Shown: positions 22,017 through 29,399 of the stretch, piece after piece
Position numbering within the stretch: the first letter of the stretch is position 1
Layout: every line of letters begins with the position of its first letter
DNA from: an uncultured Alphaproteobacteria bacterium
Lineage (GTDB): Bacteria; Pseudomonadota; Alphaproteobacteria; Rhizobiales; Aestuariivirgaceae
Direction of reading: 5' to 3'
Assembly: GCA_937873445.1 (NCBI GenBank)
Contig: CALMWF010000012.1
Location: 1 to 38,515 of the forward strand
Length of the DNA stretch: 38,515 bases
Notes under the pieces: model-generated
Databases searched by the model: none
The model's input: the letters and a program-made list of their open reading frames with translations, nothing else
Told to the model about the DNA's origin: nothing
Position numbers and translations under genes: made by a program

Positions 22017-23711
22017 TCAGATACTCCCGTGCAATTGATGGCCGAGGGGGAAGCGCCAGCCCTCGCCCTCCGTTCCGAAGCCTTCCCGTTCCGAAGGCGG
22101 CCTGTTCCAGCTGTCTTGGCCCTGGTGGTCATGGCCCTGGCTCACCGGCGTGTAGGCGATGTTGCCCGCGTTCATGAGCGTGGCGAAATAGGCCAGCACC
22201 AGCGACACCGCCGAGTCACCGTGGCGCTTCAGGCCGCGCGTGCCGGTGCGCACATCGGGAATGATGGCAACCCCCTTCACCATCTTCACCAAGGCAAGGT
22301 CGCCGAGGTGTTCAAGGTCCTTGACCAGCCACAGCCGGCCGTCTTCCAGGGCGGCCTTCACCTTGGGCATGTGGGTGCGGTAGAAATCGAGGCTCAGGTG
22401 GATTTGGGCAATCATGCCGCCCTCCTCCTTCGCCACGTCATAGGCGCCGAACAGCCGCGCCATGCCCTCCGCCACGAAACCGCCAGCGCCGGTGGCGTCA
22501 AAGGCCCCGCCACAGGGGTTGGGAAGCGCCTTCCAGAGGTGTTTTACAATGGCCAGTTGTTCCTCGTAGGGAGCGGTGCGCATTTCCAGCGTCAAGGCCC
22601 TGTTCCGGCCCAGCATCTGGTCAACGGCCAGCACATCCACCACCGACAGGTCGGCCACCCGGCCAAAGTCGAAGCCGAGGCCGTGGCGTTCCTTGGTTGA
22701 AAGGGCGGCAAGGGCAACATCCAGCTCCCTCAGGCGTTCGCCGAGGTGCTTCTGCTGCCGCGCCGGGTCCCAGCTGAGATAATCGGCAGGCCAGGTCCAG
22801 CGGATGATCCGGCCATCCCGCGCCACCATCTGGCGCTCGATCAGCTCCGTGCCGAGCCAGCGCCCGCTGCCGCGCGCGGGGATGCAGAACAGTTCCTCGT
22901 CCGCGCCGTCGCCATAGAAGGCGACGATCTCGGCTCGCCATGCCGCCTCGGCTTCAGCCGACCAGCTCTTGCCGGTTACCCGGCAGATGCGCTGATACAG
23001 CCCGTCGCGCAGTGCCTGATCAAAGTCCACCCGCATGTGGTCATAGCGCGAGCGCCCGGCCAGAATATCCTGAACCAGCTGGTTGAACGGGTTTTCAGCC
23101 CCGTCATGGGTGGAACAGACCACCACCTGGCCGCCCCACATCAGGAAGGCCAGCGCCGCCTTCAGAAGTTCCGGCAGGCTTTCCACAAAGGCGGCCTCAT
23201 CGATGATCACCAGACCCTGCTTGCCGCGCAGGGTGCGCGGGGCCGACGACAGACCGACAATCTCGAAGCCCGAGGCGAAGCGGATGCGGAAGGCCTGAAT
23301 GGCTCGTGTATCCTCCCCTTCCTTTTCATCGGCAAAGACGAATTCGTCCATGTCGGAGGCGGCCAGCGAAAACACCTTGGCCCACATGGCGCAGGCGTCG
23401 ATGAACTCCCGCGTCATGTCCTGCGAGTAGGAAATATACATGGCGTCCATGCCGCCATGGGCCTTTGCCTTGGCCGCCACCAGCACGGCATAGGCGGCAA
23501 GTGCCCAGGTCATGCCGATGCGGCGGCTTTTTTCGATGACCAGCACATTGCTGCCGCTGGACAGCTTCAGCACCGCCTTCTGCTGATAGGCGAGCAGCGC
23601 CCGTTCGGGGCTGGCCTTGCCTGCCATGTCGCGGGCAATGGCGATGATCTGATCGGTGGTTTCGTCGCTGCGCTTTTCCAGCCAATCCTTAGCCGTCAGA
23701 ACCTGGGCCAT
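22017..23711 (-). CDS. Terminase large subunit (Mu gp28-like)
   Basis: A 564-aa packaging motor. The ATPase half has a Walker A-like motif EKSRRIGMTW (60-69) and Walker B LVIIDEAAF (167-175), with the coupling motif near VVCSTHDGAENPF. The nuclease half starts around HGLGFDFGRVADLSVVDV and continues with GGAFDATGAGGFVAEGMARLFG. It overlaps the DUF3486 gene by 23 nt, so small and large terminase-like genes are coupled. In Mu-type phages it cuts packaged DNA by a headful mechanism, taking flanking host DNA. Confidence 0.95.
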   Translation of the reverse strand: MAQVLTAKDWLEKRSDETTDQIIAIARDMAGKASPERALLAYQQKAVLKLSSGSNVLVIEKSRRIGMTWALAAYAVLVAAKAKAHGGMDAMYISYSQDMTREFIDACAMWAKVFSLAASDMDEFVFADEKEGEDTRAIQAFRIRFASGFEIVGLSSAPRTLRGKQGLVIIDEAAFVESLPELLKAALAFLMWGGQVVVCSTHDGAENPFNQLVQDILAGRSRYDHMRVDFDQALRDGLYQRICRVTGKSWSAEAEAAWRAEIVAFYGDGADEELFCIPARGSGRWLGTELIERQMVARDGRIIRWTWPADYLSWDPARQQKHLGERLRELDVALAALSTKERHGLGFDFGRVADLSVVDVLAVDQMLGRNRALTLEMRTAPYEEQLAIVKHLWKALPNPCGGAFDATGAGGFVAEGMARLFGAYDVAKEEGGMIAQIHLSLDFYRTHMPKVKAALEDGRLWLVKDLEHLGDLALVKMVKGVAIIPDVRTGTRGLKRHGDSAVSLVLAYFATLMNAGNIAYTPVSQGHDHQGQDSWNRPPSEREGFGTEGEGWRFPLGHQLHGSI

Positions 23712-24288
23712 TGCCCGTCTCCTTCGGCTTGCCGAGAATTTTCTCGATGATCTCGGCCTGGGTGTCGCTGGAAATGCCCTTGATCTTGCCCACTTCCTTC
23801 ACCGCCTCGGTCACCTTGGCCTTGGCCCGGTCCTCGATCTCACGACGCCGCTTGGTGGAAATGGACCCCGCCTGTTCTAGTCGGAACACGGCCAGTGAAA
23901 TGTCTTTGGCCATCTTGGCCGACACCTCGATGTTTTCGACCGACGCCCTCTCCGTCAGGTCATAAAGCAGGGTCTTCACCATCTCGTTGATGAGCATGCC
24001 CACATCTCCTTCAGGCATGTCATTGAGCTTTTCGGCGAAGACCGCCGCCATCTCGCGGGTGCGGGCAATGTCCGCCCCGATCTTCGCCAGGGCGAGTGAC
24101 CGGCGATTGAACGAGGATTTGGAAACGGGAGTGAGGCCGAGCGCCAGAAGATGGGTGTTCAGCTCATCGCGGATTGCCTCCTGGGTGCGGCGGTTTTTGG
24201 CCAGCGCATCCAGTGCGGCGCGCACATGCGGCCAGGCCTCCTCCGGCAGAAGATCAATTGACGACAGATGGCCCCTGCCCTGTGCCAT
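23689..24288 (-). CDS. DUF3486 protein, small terminase-like (Mu gp27)
   Basis: A 199-aa helical protein of the DUF3486 family. The N-terminus SSIDLLPEEAWPHVRAALDALAKNRRTQEAIRDELN is a typical helix-turn-helix-like segment, followed by a long coiled helical region. It takes the place of the terminase small subunit before the large one and probably recognises the phage end to start packaging. Confidence 0.85.
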   Translation of the reverse strand: MAQGRGHLSSIDLLPEEAWPHVRAALDALAKNRRTQEAIRDELNTHLLALGLTPVSKSSFNRRSLALAKIGADIARTREMAAVFAEKLNDMPEGDVGMLINEMVKTLLYDLTERASVENIEVSAKMAKDISLAVFRLEQAGSISTKRRREIEDRAKAKVTEAVKEVGKIKGISSDTQAEIIEKILGKPKETGNGPGSDG

Positions 24289-24289
24289 G

Positions 24290-24586
24290 TCAGGCCTCCG
24301 GCGACGGCTTGTTGATACCCTCGATCTCGGTCAGGCCCTGCACATGCTCCAGACCGCGACGGCTGAGCCGGGCGACCATGACAGACCCGGCATCGGTCAG
24401 CCTGACGGCCCCCACCTCATCGAGCCAGCGCAGCTCGGCCCGGATCACATCGCGGGAACGCTCCAACCCGAAGCGGTTAGCCTCGATCTGGAGAATGCGG
24501 TCGTTGGCGACATAGCCCGGCTGATCGGCAAGGCTGCGCAGCAGCACCAGCCGCAGGTCGCGCTTGAGATAGTCGGAATAACTCAC
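24290..24586 (-). CDS. Mu gp26-like winged-helix phage protein
   Basis: A 98-aa protein from a GTG start overlapping the DUF2730 stop (GTGA). It reads VSYSDYLKRDLRLVLLRSLADQPGYVANDRILQ, then SRDVIRAELRWLDEVGAVRLTDAG, a winged-helix pattern typical of the VpaChn25_0724/gp26 family in this operon position. Role unknown, possibly DNA binding in packaging. Confidence 0.75.
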   Translation of the reverse strand: MSYSDYLKRDLRLVLLRSLADQPGYVANDRILQIEANRFGLERSRDVIRAELRWLDEVGAVRLTDAGSVMVARLSRRGLEHVQGLTEIEGINKPSPEA

Positions 24587-24882
24587 CGCTGCCTCCCCTT
24601 GCTCGCCTGCTCCAGTAAAAAGTGATCGATCCGGGCCACCGTCGCGGCAATGGTTTTCATCTGCTGTTCCATGATCCCCATCGTCACCTGCATTTTGTGA
24701 AACTCGCTCGATGTCGGCATGGCCTTCAGCTGGGTTTCGATAACCGTCAGCCGGTCGCCGTGGCCTTGCACATCCTTGTCCCGCGCCAGCTTCGCCTGGC
24801 TGATCCAGGTGTAAAGGATGTTGGCCAGCGTCACCGCCATGATGATCCCCGAAAACACCCAGCCCCAATTCACGTCACCCAT
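24583..24882 (-). CDS. DUF2730 membrane/coiled-coil protein (Mu gp25-like)
   Basis: A 99-aa protein with one N-terminal membrane helix (WVFSGIIMAVTLANILYTWI) followed by a coiled coil (GDRLTVIETQLKAMPTSSEF). It fits DUF2730, found between the lysis and packaging genes of Mu-like phages. Start ATG overlaps the TraR-like stop by one base (TGATG). Confidence 0.75.
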   Translation of the reverse strand: MGDVNWGWVFSGIIMAVTLANILYTWISQAKLARDKDVQGHGDRLTVIETQLKAMPTSSEFHKMQVTMGIMEQQMKTIAATVARIDHFLLEQASKGRQR

Positions 24883-25085
24883 CAAATCCCCCGCTCGTGT
24901 TCCGCCTGGCACCGCACACACCGCCGCGCCGAAGGCAGGGCTTGCCGCCGCGCCGCCGGAATTTCCTCGCCACAGGCCTCACAGCTCATCAGGCCGTGGC
25001 CATGGAGGGGCCGCAGGGCCGCCGCCACGGCTCCGGCGCGGTCCCGCTCCTCCACATCCTGAGCCATATCCAGGGGGTCACTCAT
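24882..25085 (-). CDS. TraR/DksA-type zinc finger protein
   Basis: A 67-aa protein with a four-cysteine finger: CEACGEEIPAARRQALPSARRCVRCQ, spacing C-x2-C and C-x2-C. Such phage proteins resemble TraR and can bind RNA polymerase through its secondary channel, changing transcription like DksA with ppGpp; whether this one does so is inferred. It lies 9 nt after the o-spanin stop. Confidence 0.8.
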   Translation of the reverse strand: MSDPLDMAQDVEERDRAGAVAAALRPLHGHGLMSCEACGEEIPAARRQALPSARRCVRCQAEHERGI

Positions 25086-25094
25086 GCCGCGCCC

Positions 25095-25394
25095 TCACGG
25101 CCGCCGCCCGCGCGCCAGCCTTCGGCGCAGGTCGGCCCACAGTTCCATGCCCTGGGCCTTGTCAGTCTCGCACTGCGCCAGCGCCAGCCGGGTGCGGGCC
25201 AGGGCTTCCTTGGCGTTCTCGCCGGTGCGCAGACCGGGATCTGGCCTTGGCCGCAGGACGGCAGGCGGCTGAGGCAGGATGACGACCTCATTTTGCACCA
25301 CCGGCCTGGGCTGGGGTGGTGATGTGGCGCAGCCGCTCAACATCGGCAGCGCTAAGGCGGCAACCACCATCACCCAGGGGTAACTGTGCCACAT
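25095..25394 (-). CDS. Outer-membrane spanin lipoprotein (Rz1-like)
   Basis: A 99-aa lipoprotein with a signal peptide ending in the lipobox LPMLSGC (Cys22), followed by a proline-rich stretch PPQPRPVVQ...LPQPPAVLRPRPDP typical of Rz1. Its first third overlaps the end of the i-spanin gene in another frame, the classical nested Rz/Rz1 layout. Together they fuse inner and outer membranes in the last step of lysis. Confidence 0.8.
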   Translation of the reverse strand: MWHSYPWVMVVAALALPMLSGCATSPPQPRPVVQNEVVILPQPPAVLRPRPDPGLRTGENAKEALARTRLALAQCETDKAQGMELWADLRRRLARGRRP

Positions 25395-25725
25395 AGCTCT
25401 CGACCTCCCTGCTCAACTCATCAATTTTGATCTGCGCCGCTGCCTCTCGCCCCTGGGCGGCGGCCAGCGCCTCGTCGGCCATCGTCTGCCGCCACCGCAG
25501 GCCGTCCACTTCGGCCTGCAGCGCCGCCCTGTCCTGTTCCATCTGTGCAGTGGAGCATTTGATCTTCTCGGTCTCGACTCCGGTGGAATGGCCGCGCCAA
25601 TAGAGCCCCGCCGCCAACGCGCAAAGGGCGGAGAAGGCGAGCGCATCAACCACCGCCGCCGCAAGACGCGGGCTGGCGGGCCGTCCCATCATGCCGAGAA
25701 CGAGGCGGGTCAGCAGGCTAAACAT
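25288..25725 (-). CDS. Inner-membrane spanin (Rz-like)
   Basis: A 145-aa protein. The chosen ATG (MFSLLTRLVLG) has GAGG 6 nt upstream and overlaps the lysozyme stop by 8 nt. One membrane helix at about 22-46 (VVDALAFSALCALAAGLYWRG) is followed by a coiled coil (QMEQDRAALQAEVDGLRWRQ...KIDELSREVE) reaching into the periplasm. It pairs with the out-of-frame o-spanin. Confidence 0.75.
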   Translation of the reverse strand: MFSLLTRLVLGMMGRPASPRLAAAVVDALAFSALCALAAGLYWRGHSTGVETEKIKCSTAQMEQDRAALQAEVDGLRWRQTMADEALAAAQGREAAAQIKIDELSREVESYVAQLPLGDGGCRLSAADVERLRHITTPAQAGGAK

Positions 25726-26488
25726 CGTCATCCTCAGCATGTCGCTGCCGCTCACGGATGATCCAGAAGGCCGCCGTGCCAATGATGACGATAGCCGTCA
25801 TGGCCACATAGGTGCGGGGCGGAATGGTGAACACCGAGGTAAAGTCCTGCAGCCGCCACAGGGCCGATTCCACCGCGCCATAGATGCCCGCCGCCGCCGA
25901 GGTGACGGAAGCCCAGGCCGTTGTTGAAAACCGCAACGGCGTTCCGGTGGGCGCGTCGATCATCCCGCGCGCCGCATCCATTTCCCGGCGCTCCGCCGAA
26001 CTGAAGCGCGGCAGAATGGCTGAAATCAGAGTGGCAGCCTCCGGCGTCAGGTAAAGCAGCGCTTCGGCGTGCCGCCGCTTGACGAGGCCAGGAAGTGTTC
26101 TGCCCCCGGCCCGGCTCCACTGCGCCAGGCGGCGCGGCACCAGCTCGTCCTGCCCGGCATTGACGGCCCTCAGTACCGATGAACCACGAAAGGCCCCCAG
26201 CCCGACATTGTAGGCGAATGACACCAGCGCCGAGAATTGATTATCCGTCAAATCGCGTTTGAGGGCGCTTTTGACGCCGTGGGAAAAGGTCTCCAGATCA
26301 CGGGCCAGAACTGCGCGCGCCTGGCTTTCGGTCATGGTCATGCCGGATTTGACCGGCGGTGGCCCCGCCATGCTGGTGTGGCCATGGCCGATGGTCCAGA
26401 TACCGGCCGGGCAACGGTAGGCGCGGCCACGGAACCCTTCACTGTCCTCGACCAGCTTCAAACCGGCAGCATTGATCTTCATGATCAT
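25718..26488 (-). CDS. Endolysin, GH24 lysozyme with C-terminal membrane segment
   Basis: A 256-aa muramidase. The GH24 catalytic region reads EDSEGFRGRAYRCPAGIWTIGHGHT: Glu17, then Cys26 where T4 lysozyme has Asp, then Thr32, with T4 spacing (9 and 6). The rest of the fold follows (TDNQFSALVSFAYNVGLGAF, LVKRRHAEALLYL). After residue 155 comes an extra region ending with a membrane helix, YVAMTAIVIIGTAAFWII, and an acidic tail. No separate holin gene is evident, so the membrane tail may matter for release. First gene behind the dyad at 26536-26552. ATG at 26482 (third codon) suits the AAGGA better. Confidence 0.9.
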   Translation of the reverse strand: MIMKINAAGLKLVEDSEGFRGRAYRCPAGIWTIGHGHTSMAGPPPVKSGMTMTESQARAVLARDLETFSHGVKSALKRDLTDNQFSALVSFAYNVGLGAFRGSSVLRAVNAGQDELVPRRLAQWSRAGGRTLPGLVKRRHAEALLYLTPEAATLISAILPRFSSAERREMDAARGMIDAPTGTPLRFSTTAWASVTSAAAGIYGAVESALWRLQDFTSVFTIPPRTYVAMTAIVIIGTAAFWIIRERQRHAEDDDV

Positions 26489-26535
26489 TCATCCTTGCTG
26501 GCGGCAAGGATGATGGCTAAAGGCGAGATTAAAAA

Positions 26536-26552
26536 GAGAGACACTTGTCTCC
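26536..26552 (-). promoter_or_regulatory. Late-promoter dyad, copy 2 (lysis/packaging operon)
   Basis: Identical 17-bp sequence to 18934-18950, with the dyad GAGACA-CT-TGTCTC, starting 48 bp upstream of the lysozyme start and directly after the Mor/C-like gene. On the minus strand it is followed by TCTTTTTAATCTC. Predicted activator site for the late lysis and packaging operon. Confidence 0.7.
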
Positions 26553-26563
26553 CTTCGCCTGGG

Positions 26564-26980
26564 TCAATCAAAGAGATCGCGCTGTCTGAGGGTTGCCTTG
26601 ACAGTCGGTGCAGCACCTGTCCGGTGCCTCTGCACAGTGCGGATATGCACACCACAGGCGCTGGCAATTTGCGTCCTGGGCCGCTTTTCGTCAATCATCG
26701 CTTTAACCCGCCGCCAGCGCGTCACGCGGCTGGCATAGGGCCCCATGGGAATGAGCACACGGCAGCCGTTGCCGGTTTTGATGGCATTGGCCACGGCGCA
26801 GGCCTTCTCCCACCCCAGGGCACGCGCCAGCGGGTGGTCCTCTCGCAGTTTCTCCGGCAGATAGATTTCCCTGCCACCAAAATGTCCCGCCACCGCCGCG
26901 GCCGTCCGATAGTCCGTCGCCGCCGCGATCTCGCGCAGCAGCTCCGGCAGGTCATCAATCAGACTTTGAAGGTCGCGCAT
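26564..26980 (-). CDS. Mor/C-family transcription activator
   Basis: A 138-aa protein (a GTG 24 nt upstream is an alternative start). It matches the Mor family: RDLQSLIDDLPELLREIAAATDYRTAAAVAGHFGGREIYLPEKL, then LGWEKACAVANAIKTGNGCRVLIPMG, and a C-terminal helix-turn-helix KRPRTQIASACGVHIRTVQRH. Mor activates the Mu middle promoter and its paralogue C the late promoters. Here a single family member lies immediately before the lysis operon and its dyad site, so it probably plays the C role or both. Confidence 0.85.
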   Translation of the reverse strand: MRDLQSLIDDLPELLREIAAATDYRTAAAVAGHFGGREIYLPEKLREDHPLARALGWEKACAVANAIKTGNGCRVLIPMGPYASRVTRWRRVKAMIDEKRPRTQIASACGVHIRTVQRHRTGAAPTVKATLRQRDLFD

Positions 26981-27058
26981 GTCAGGCACCAGGTCACGGC
27001 CCACGGTGCAGCGCGGGTAATGGGCGCTGAATAAGGCTTCAGAGACTCATCTGTCAAT

Positions 27059-27085
27059 GGCCCCGCCCTGTGCCGGACGGGGCCA
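27059..27085 (-). terminator. Candidate hairpin before the mor-like gene
   Basis: Stem TGGCCCCG.CC / GG.CGGGGCCA between a small unknown gene and the mor-like gene. No T-run follows on the minus strand. It could stop middle transcription or shield the mor-like leader. Confidence 0.4.
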
Positions 27086-27090
27086 CCCGT

Positions 27091-27342
27091 TCATATCGTG
27101 CCCAGTTGCATGTCGCGTCCGGCGGCGGCCTCGGCCTCAATGAGGCCGAGCAGTGCTGCCAGTTCAACCCCGCGCACGTCCATTTGCCCATCCGCATGGG
27201 CCGCCAGCGTGGTAACGGCCCTGAGGGCCAGCACCGCGTTGTCGATGGCGTCGCCGCCGTCTGTCACGCGCATTTCGGCGTTGGACAGTCTGGCCTCCAA
27301 TTCCCGGATGCGCCGGCGCCGGCGTTTTTCCGCCCCGCTCAT
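27091..27342 (-). CDS. Small protein with basic coiled-coil N-terminus
   Basis: An 83-aa protein whose ATG overlaps the antirepressor stop (ATGA). It begins with a strongly basic stretch, MSGAEKRRRRRIRELEARL, then becomes Ala-rich and helical. Not recognised. Translational coupling suggests it works with, or is regulated like, the antirepressor. Confidence 0.55.
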   Translation of the reverse strand: MSGAEKRRRRRIRELEARLSNAEMRVTDGGDAIDNAVLALRAVTTLAAHADGQMDVRGVELAALLGLIEAEAAAGRDMQLGTI

Positions 27343-27971
27343 GCTTCACCGCCCAGCAGGTCGCCCTGCTTCATCAGGCTGGCATCCTCCAGCGAGCGGT
27401 CCAGGGCCTCGGTCCATTGATTCCGCAGCAGCAAGCCCGACTGGTGCATGGCATCGAACAGGTTGAAGGCCTCGTCCCAGCTTTTTCCGATCATGATCTT
27501 GACGGTGGCCCGCCGGTAGCCGCCCTCGGCCAGCGTGCGGATGCGGTTCAGGAGCGGGTTGGACGCCAGCGCCATGGCCTTCAGGGCCGCGTTGTGGCGG
27601 CGCAGGGTTGCCACTTCCTCCGTATGGCTGCCGGTCAGGTAGGCGTCGATCACCAGATCAAGCTCCTGCTGATAGCGGATCAGGCAGTCGCGGGCCTCAG
27701 GCTTCACCCTGTTGGGGTTGATCGAATAGAGCCAGCCGCCCAGCCGGACGCGCGGAATGCAGGTCATTTCCTGCATGCCGCCAGCAGAGGTGCCCACCAT
27801 AAGGTGGATACCCCACCGTTCTTTTTGAGCCTGCAGACGACTGTGAACAGCCTTCCACACCATTCCAAATCGCTCACAAAGCGGCTTCAGCGGCACATAT
27901 TCGCTGCCGTCATCACTGATGATCAGGCGAATTCCCTCCTCGTGGAAGGGAACGGTCAGTTCCTTGGTCAT
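27339..27971 (-). CDS. Phage antirepressor (P22_AR_N domain)
   Basis: A 210-aa protein with the P22_AR_N antirepressor domain: YVPLKPLCERFGMVWKAVHSRLQ, then CIPRVRLGGWLYSINPNRVKPEARDCLIRYQQELDLVI (about 20-110). The rest is helical and lacks a known C-terminal domain. Such proteins inactivate phage repressors. Its leader (27981-28175) carries two sense-oriented copies and one antisense copy of a CTAGAAA...CGGTAAG element, one overlapping the ribosome site, so translation is probably held off by an antisense RNA of the C4 type. Confidence 0.85.
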   Translation of the reverse strand: MTKELTVPFHEEGIRLIISDDGSEYVPLKPLCERFGMVWKAVHSRLQAQKERWGIHLMVGTSAGGMQEMTCIPRVRLGGWLYSINPNRVKPEARDCLIRYQQELDLVIDAYLTGSHTEEVATLRRHNAALKAMALASNPLLNRIRTLAEGGYRRATVKIMIGKSWDEAFNLFDAMHQSGLLLRNQWTEALDRSLEDASLMKQGDLLGGEA

Positions 27972-27980
27972 GGAAAATTC

Positions 27981-28000
27981 CTTACCGTTGACGTTTCTAG
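27981..28000 (-). promoter_or_regulatory. Target site of the C4-like RNA at the antirepressor ribosome site
   Basis: CTAGAAACGTCAACGGTAAG on the minus strand ends in the Shine-Dalgarno-like TAAGGA, 10 nt before the ATG at 27971. Two 7-nt blocks, CTAGAAA and CGGTAAG, are perfectly complementary to the antisense element at 28032-28050. Confidence 0.6.
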
Positions 28001-28029
28001 ATTTCGCCAGTTTCCAGGCTGGCGCCGGG

Positions 28030-28175
28030 CGCTAGAAAACCTGCGGTAAGACAGGCCCCTGGGCTTTTCCCCTTGCGGGGTCTTGTATGGCCGAGGGACA
28101 CCCGACATAGCGTCGAGGCATGGAAAAACCGCCATGCGGGGCGGGGCCGCTTACCGTCAGGTGTTTTCTAGGCAC
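28030..28175 (-). ncRNA. C4-like antisense RNA in antirepressor leader
   Basis: On the minus strand the leader holds CTAGAAAACACCTGACGGTAAG (28171-28150), a stem-loop CCGCC-loop-GGCGG followed by TTTTT (28144-28124), a small stem CCCC-TTGC-GGGG type (28069-28080), then CTTACCGCAGGTTTTCTAG (28050-28032), which is the near reverse complement of the first element. The same element recurs in sense orientation at 28000-27981 over the antirepressor ribosome site. This matches the logic of P1/P7/P22 C4 RNA, in which an upstream leader RNA pairs with the ant ribosome region. The Rfam match was not tested. Confidence 0.65.
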
Positions 28176-28270
28176 CGTGGCGAGGACCATACCCTGATTT
28201 GTGGCGGTTGAAAAGATCATGGTTAACGACACATAAAATTCGCGCTAGGCTTGCCGAAAAGGAGATCAAG

Positions 28271-28702
28271 ATGGTTCGAAAATTGCTTCTGTTCGCTCTG
28301 CTCTTCTCGTCTCCTGCCCACGCCTATGATTGGAACAGGATTGAGCGCTACTGCGCTAAGACAAATCAAAACACCAAGGATCGTGAGTGGTGCCAAGTTC
28401 TGGAAATAAGTGCCGCCAAGACAATTGATGACGCCTTGAAGAGCAGTCCATCGCCAGAATTCACCCAACTCGCCAAGGGTTGTGTGAAGCGTATTCCCGC
28501 CTACACAGATGCACTTCCCTGTGTCACAAACGCTTATTCCGCCATCCGCCCTGCCGAACTGAGCACAGATCAGCCATCCGGTCCGCAGTTTGACAGCGAA
28601 GCATATTGCAACAAAGTTGCAGCTACGGTCGGGGGCAGTTACCAGATCTATGAAGCCTGTTTGCAGCAGGAAAACGAGGCAAGAAATCGGATCGGAAAGT
28701 GA
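28271..28702 (+). CDS. Secreted six-cysteine protein, probable moron
   Basis: A 143-aa protein on the plus strand, against nearly all its neighbours. The ATG follows AAGGAG; a signal peptide (MVRKLLLFALLFSSPAHA, cut before YDW) leads to a mature 125-aa protein with six cysteines in the contexts RYC, EWC, KGC, LPC, AYC and EAC, suggesting three disulfides in the periplasm. Base composition is clearly less GC-rich than the flanking phage genes. It ends 4 nt from the gemA stop (convergent). A possible promoter is TTGAAA-17-ACATAA near 28208-28236. No family recognised; likely lysogenic cargo. Confidence 0.7.
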   Translation: MVRKLLLFALLFSSPAHAYDWNRIERYCAKTNQNTKDREWCQVLEISAAKTIDDALKSSPSPEFTQLAKGCVKRIPAYTDALPCVTNAYSAIRPAELSTDQPSGPQFDSEAYCNKVAATVGGSYQIYEACLQQENEARNRIGK

Positions 28703-28706
28703 CATC

Positions 28707-29396
28707 TTAACGGTCTCCACCCCTAATCCTTTTCCCCAGCCCCTTTGAAACCCGTGCCCATTCCCCATGGGTCCACTCGTCAAAGTCATTGTTGCCCACC
28801 ACCTTGGCGGCATAGGCATAAAGCCCCTCGTCCGGGTGACGGTCACCGCCGCTCCACGTCTTGCCAGTGCTCACCAGCCCCGCCGTCAGCAATCTGCGCC
28901 ATTGCGCCTGGCACACCCTGAACCCTGGCATGTTGGTGTGGGCGGTAAAGCCCCGCCCCCTGGTGGACCAGTCCACCCCGCCGTCGCGCGCCAGCCAGGC
29001 GCGCAGTGCGCCGATCACGGCACTGGCCTTGTCAGCCTCCCGCAGCCAGCTTGCCCGCTCAATGCCCGTCTGGCGGCGGATAAAGGCCTCCATGGCGGCA
29101 TCGCTGGGATCGTGGATGATGCCGAGATTGAAGCCCGACACCCACAGCGCCTGAACCTTCTTCACAACCGCCTTTGCAGGGCCTGAAACAGCCCTTTGCG
29201 GCATGGTGAAGCCACGGTGCTCCAGATGGCCGATCACCACCTTAAGCTGGTGCACCGAACATTCCTTTGCCGAGCGGAGGCCGGTCTTGGCCTCCAGCAT
29301 GTCACGGTAGGTGTCATCATCCAGCCCGGCCTTGGACCGGGCCATATGAATGCGCGCCAGAAGGCCGCGCCGCTCGTCGAAGGCTGCCTGGGCCAT
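28707..29396 (-). CDS. GemA-like regulatory protein (Mu gp16, DUF1018)
   Basis: A 229-aa protein of the GemA/DUF1018 family. The N-terminus LARIHMARSKAGLDDDTYRDMLEAKTGLRSAKECSVHQLKVVIGHLEHRGF is the family signature. The second half includes LWVSGFNLGIIHDPSDAAMEAFIRRQTG and ends KGLGKRIRGGDR. In Mu, GemA affects host gene expression and supercoiling during early infection. It overlaps nothing but starts 3 nt after the hydrolase stop. Confidence 0.9.
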   Translation of the reverse strand: MAQAAFDERRGLLARIHMARSKAGLDDDTYRDMLEAKTGLRSAKECSVHQLKVVIGHLEHRGFTMPQRAVSGPAKAVVKKVQALWVSGFNLGIIHDPSDAAMEAFIRRQTGIERASWLREADKASAVIGALRAWLARDGGVDWSTRGRGFTAHTNMPGFRVCQAQWRRLLTAGLVSTGKTWSGGDRHPDEGLYAYAAKVVGNNDFDEWTHGEWARVSKGLGKRIRGGDR

Positions 29397-29399
29397 GAA

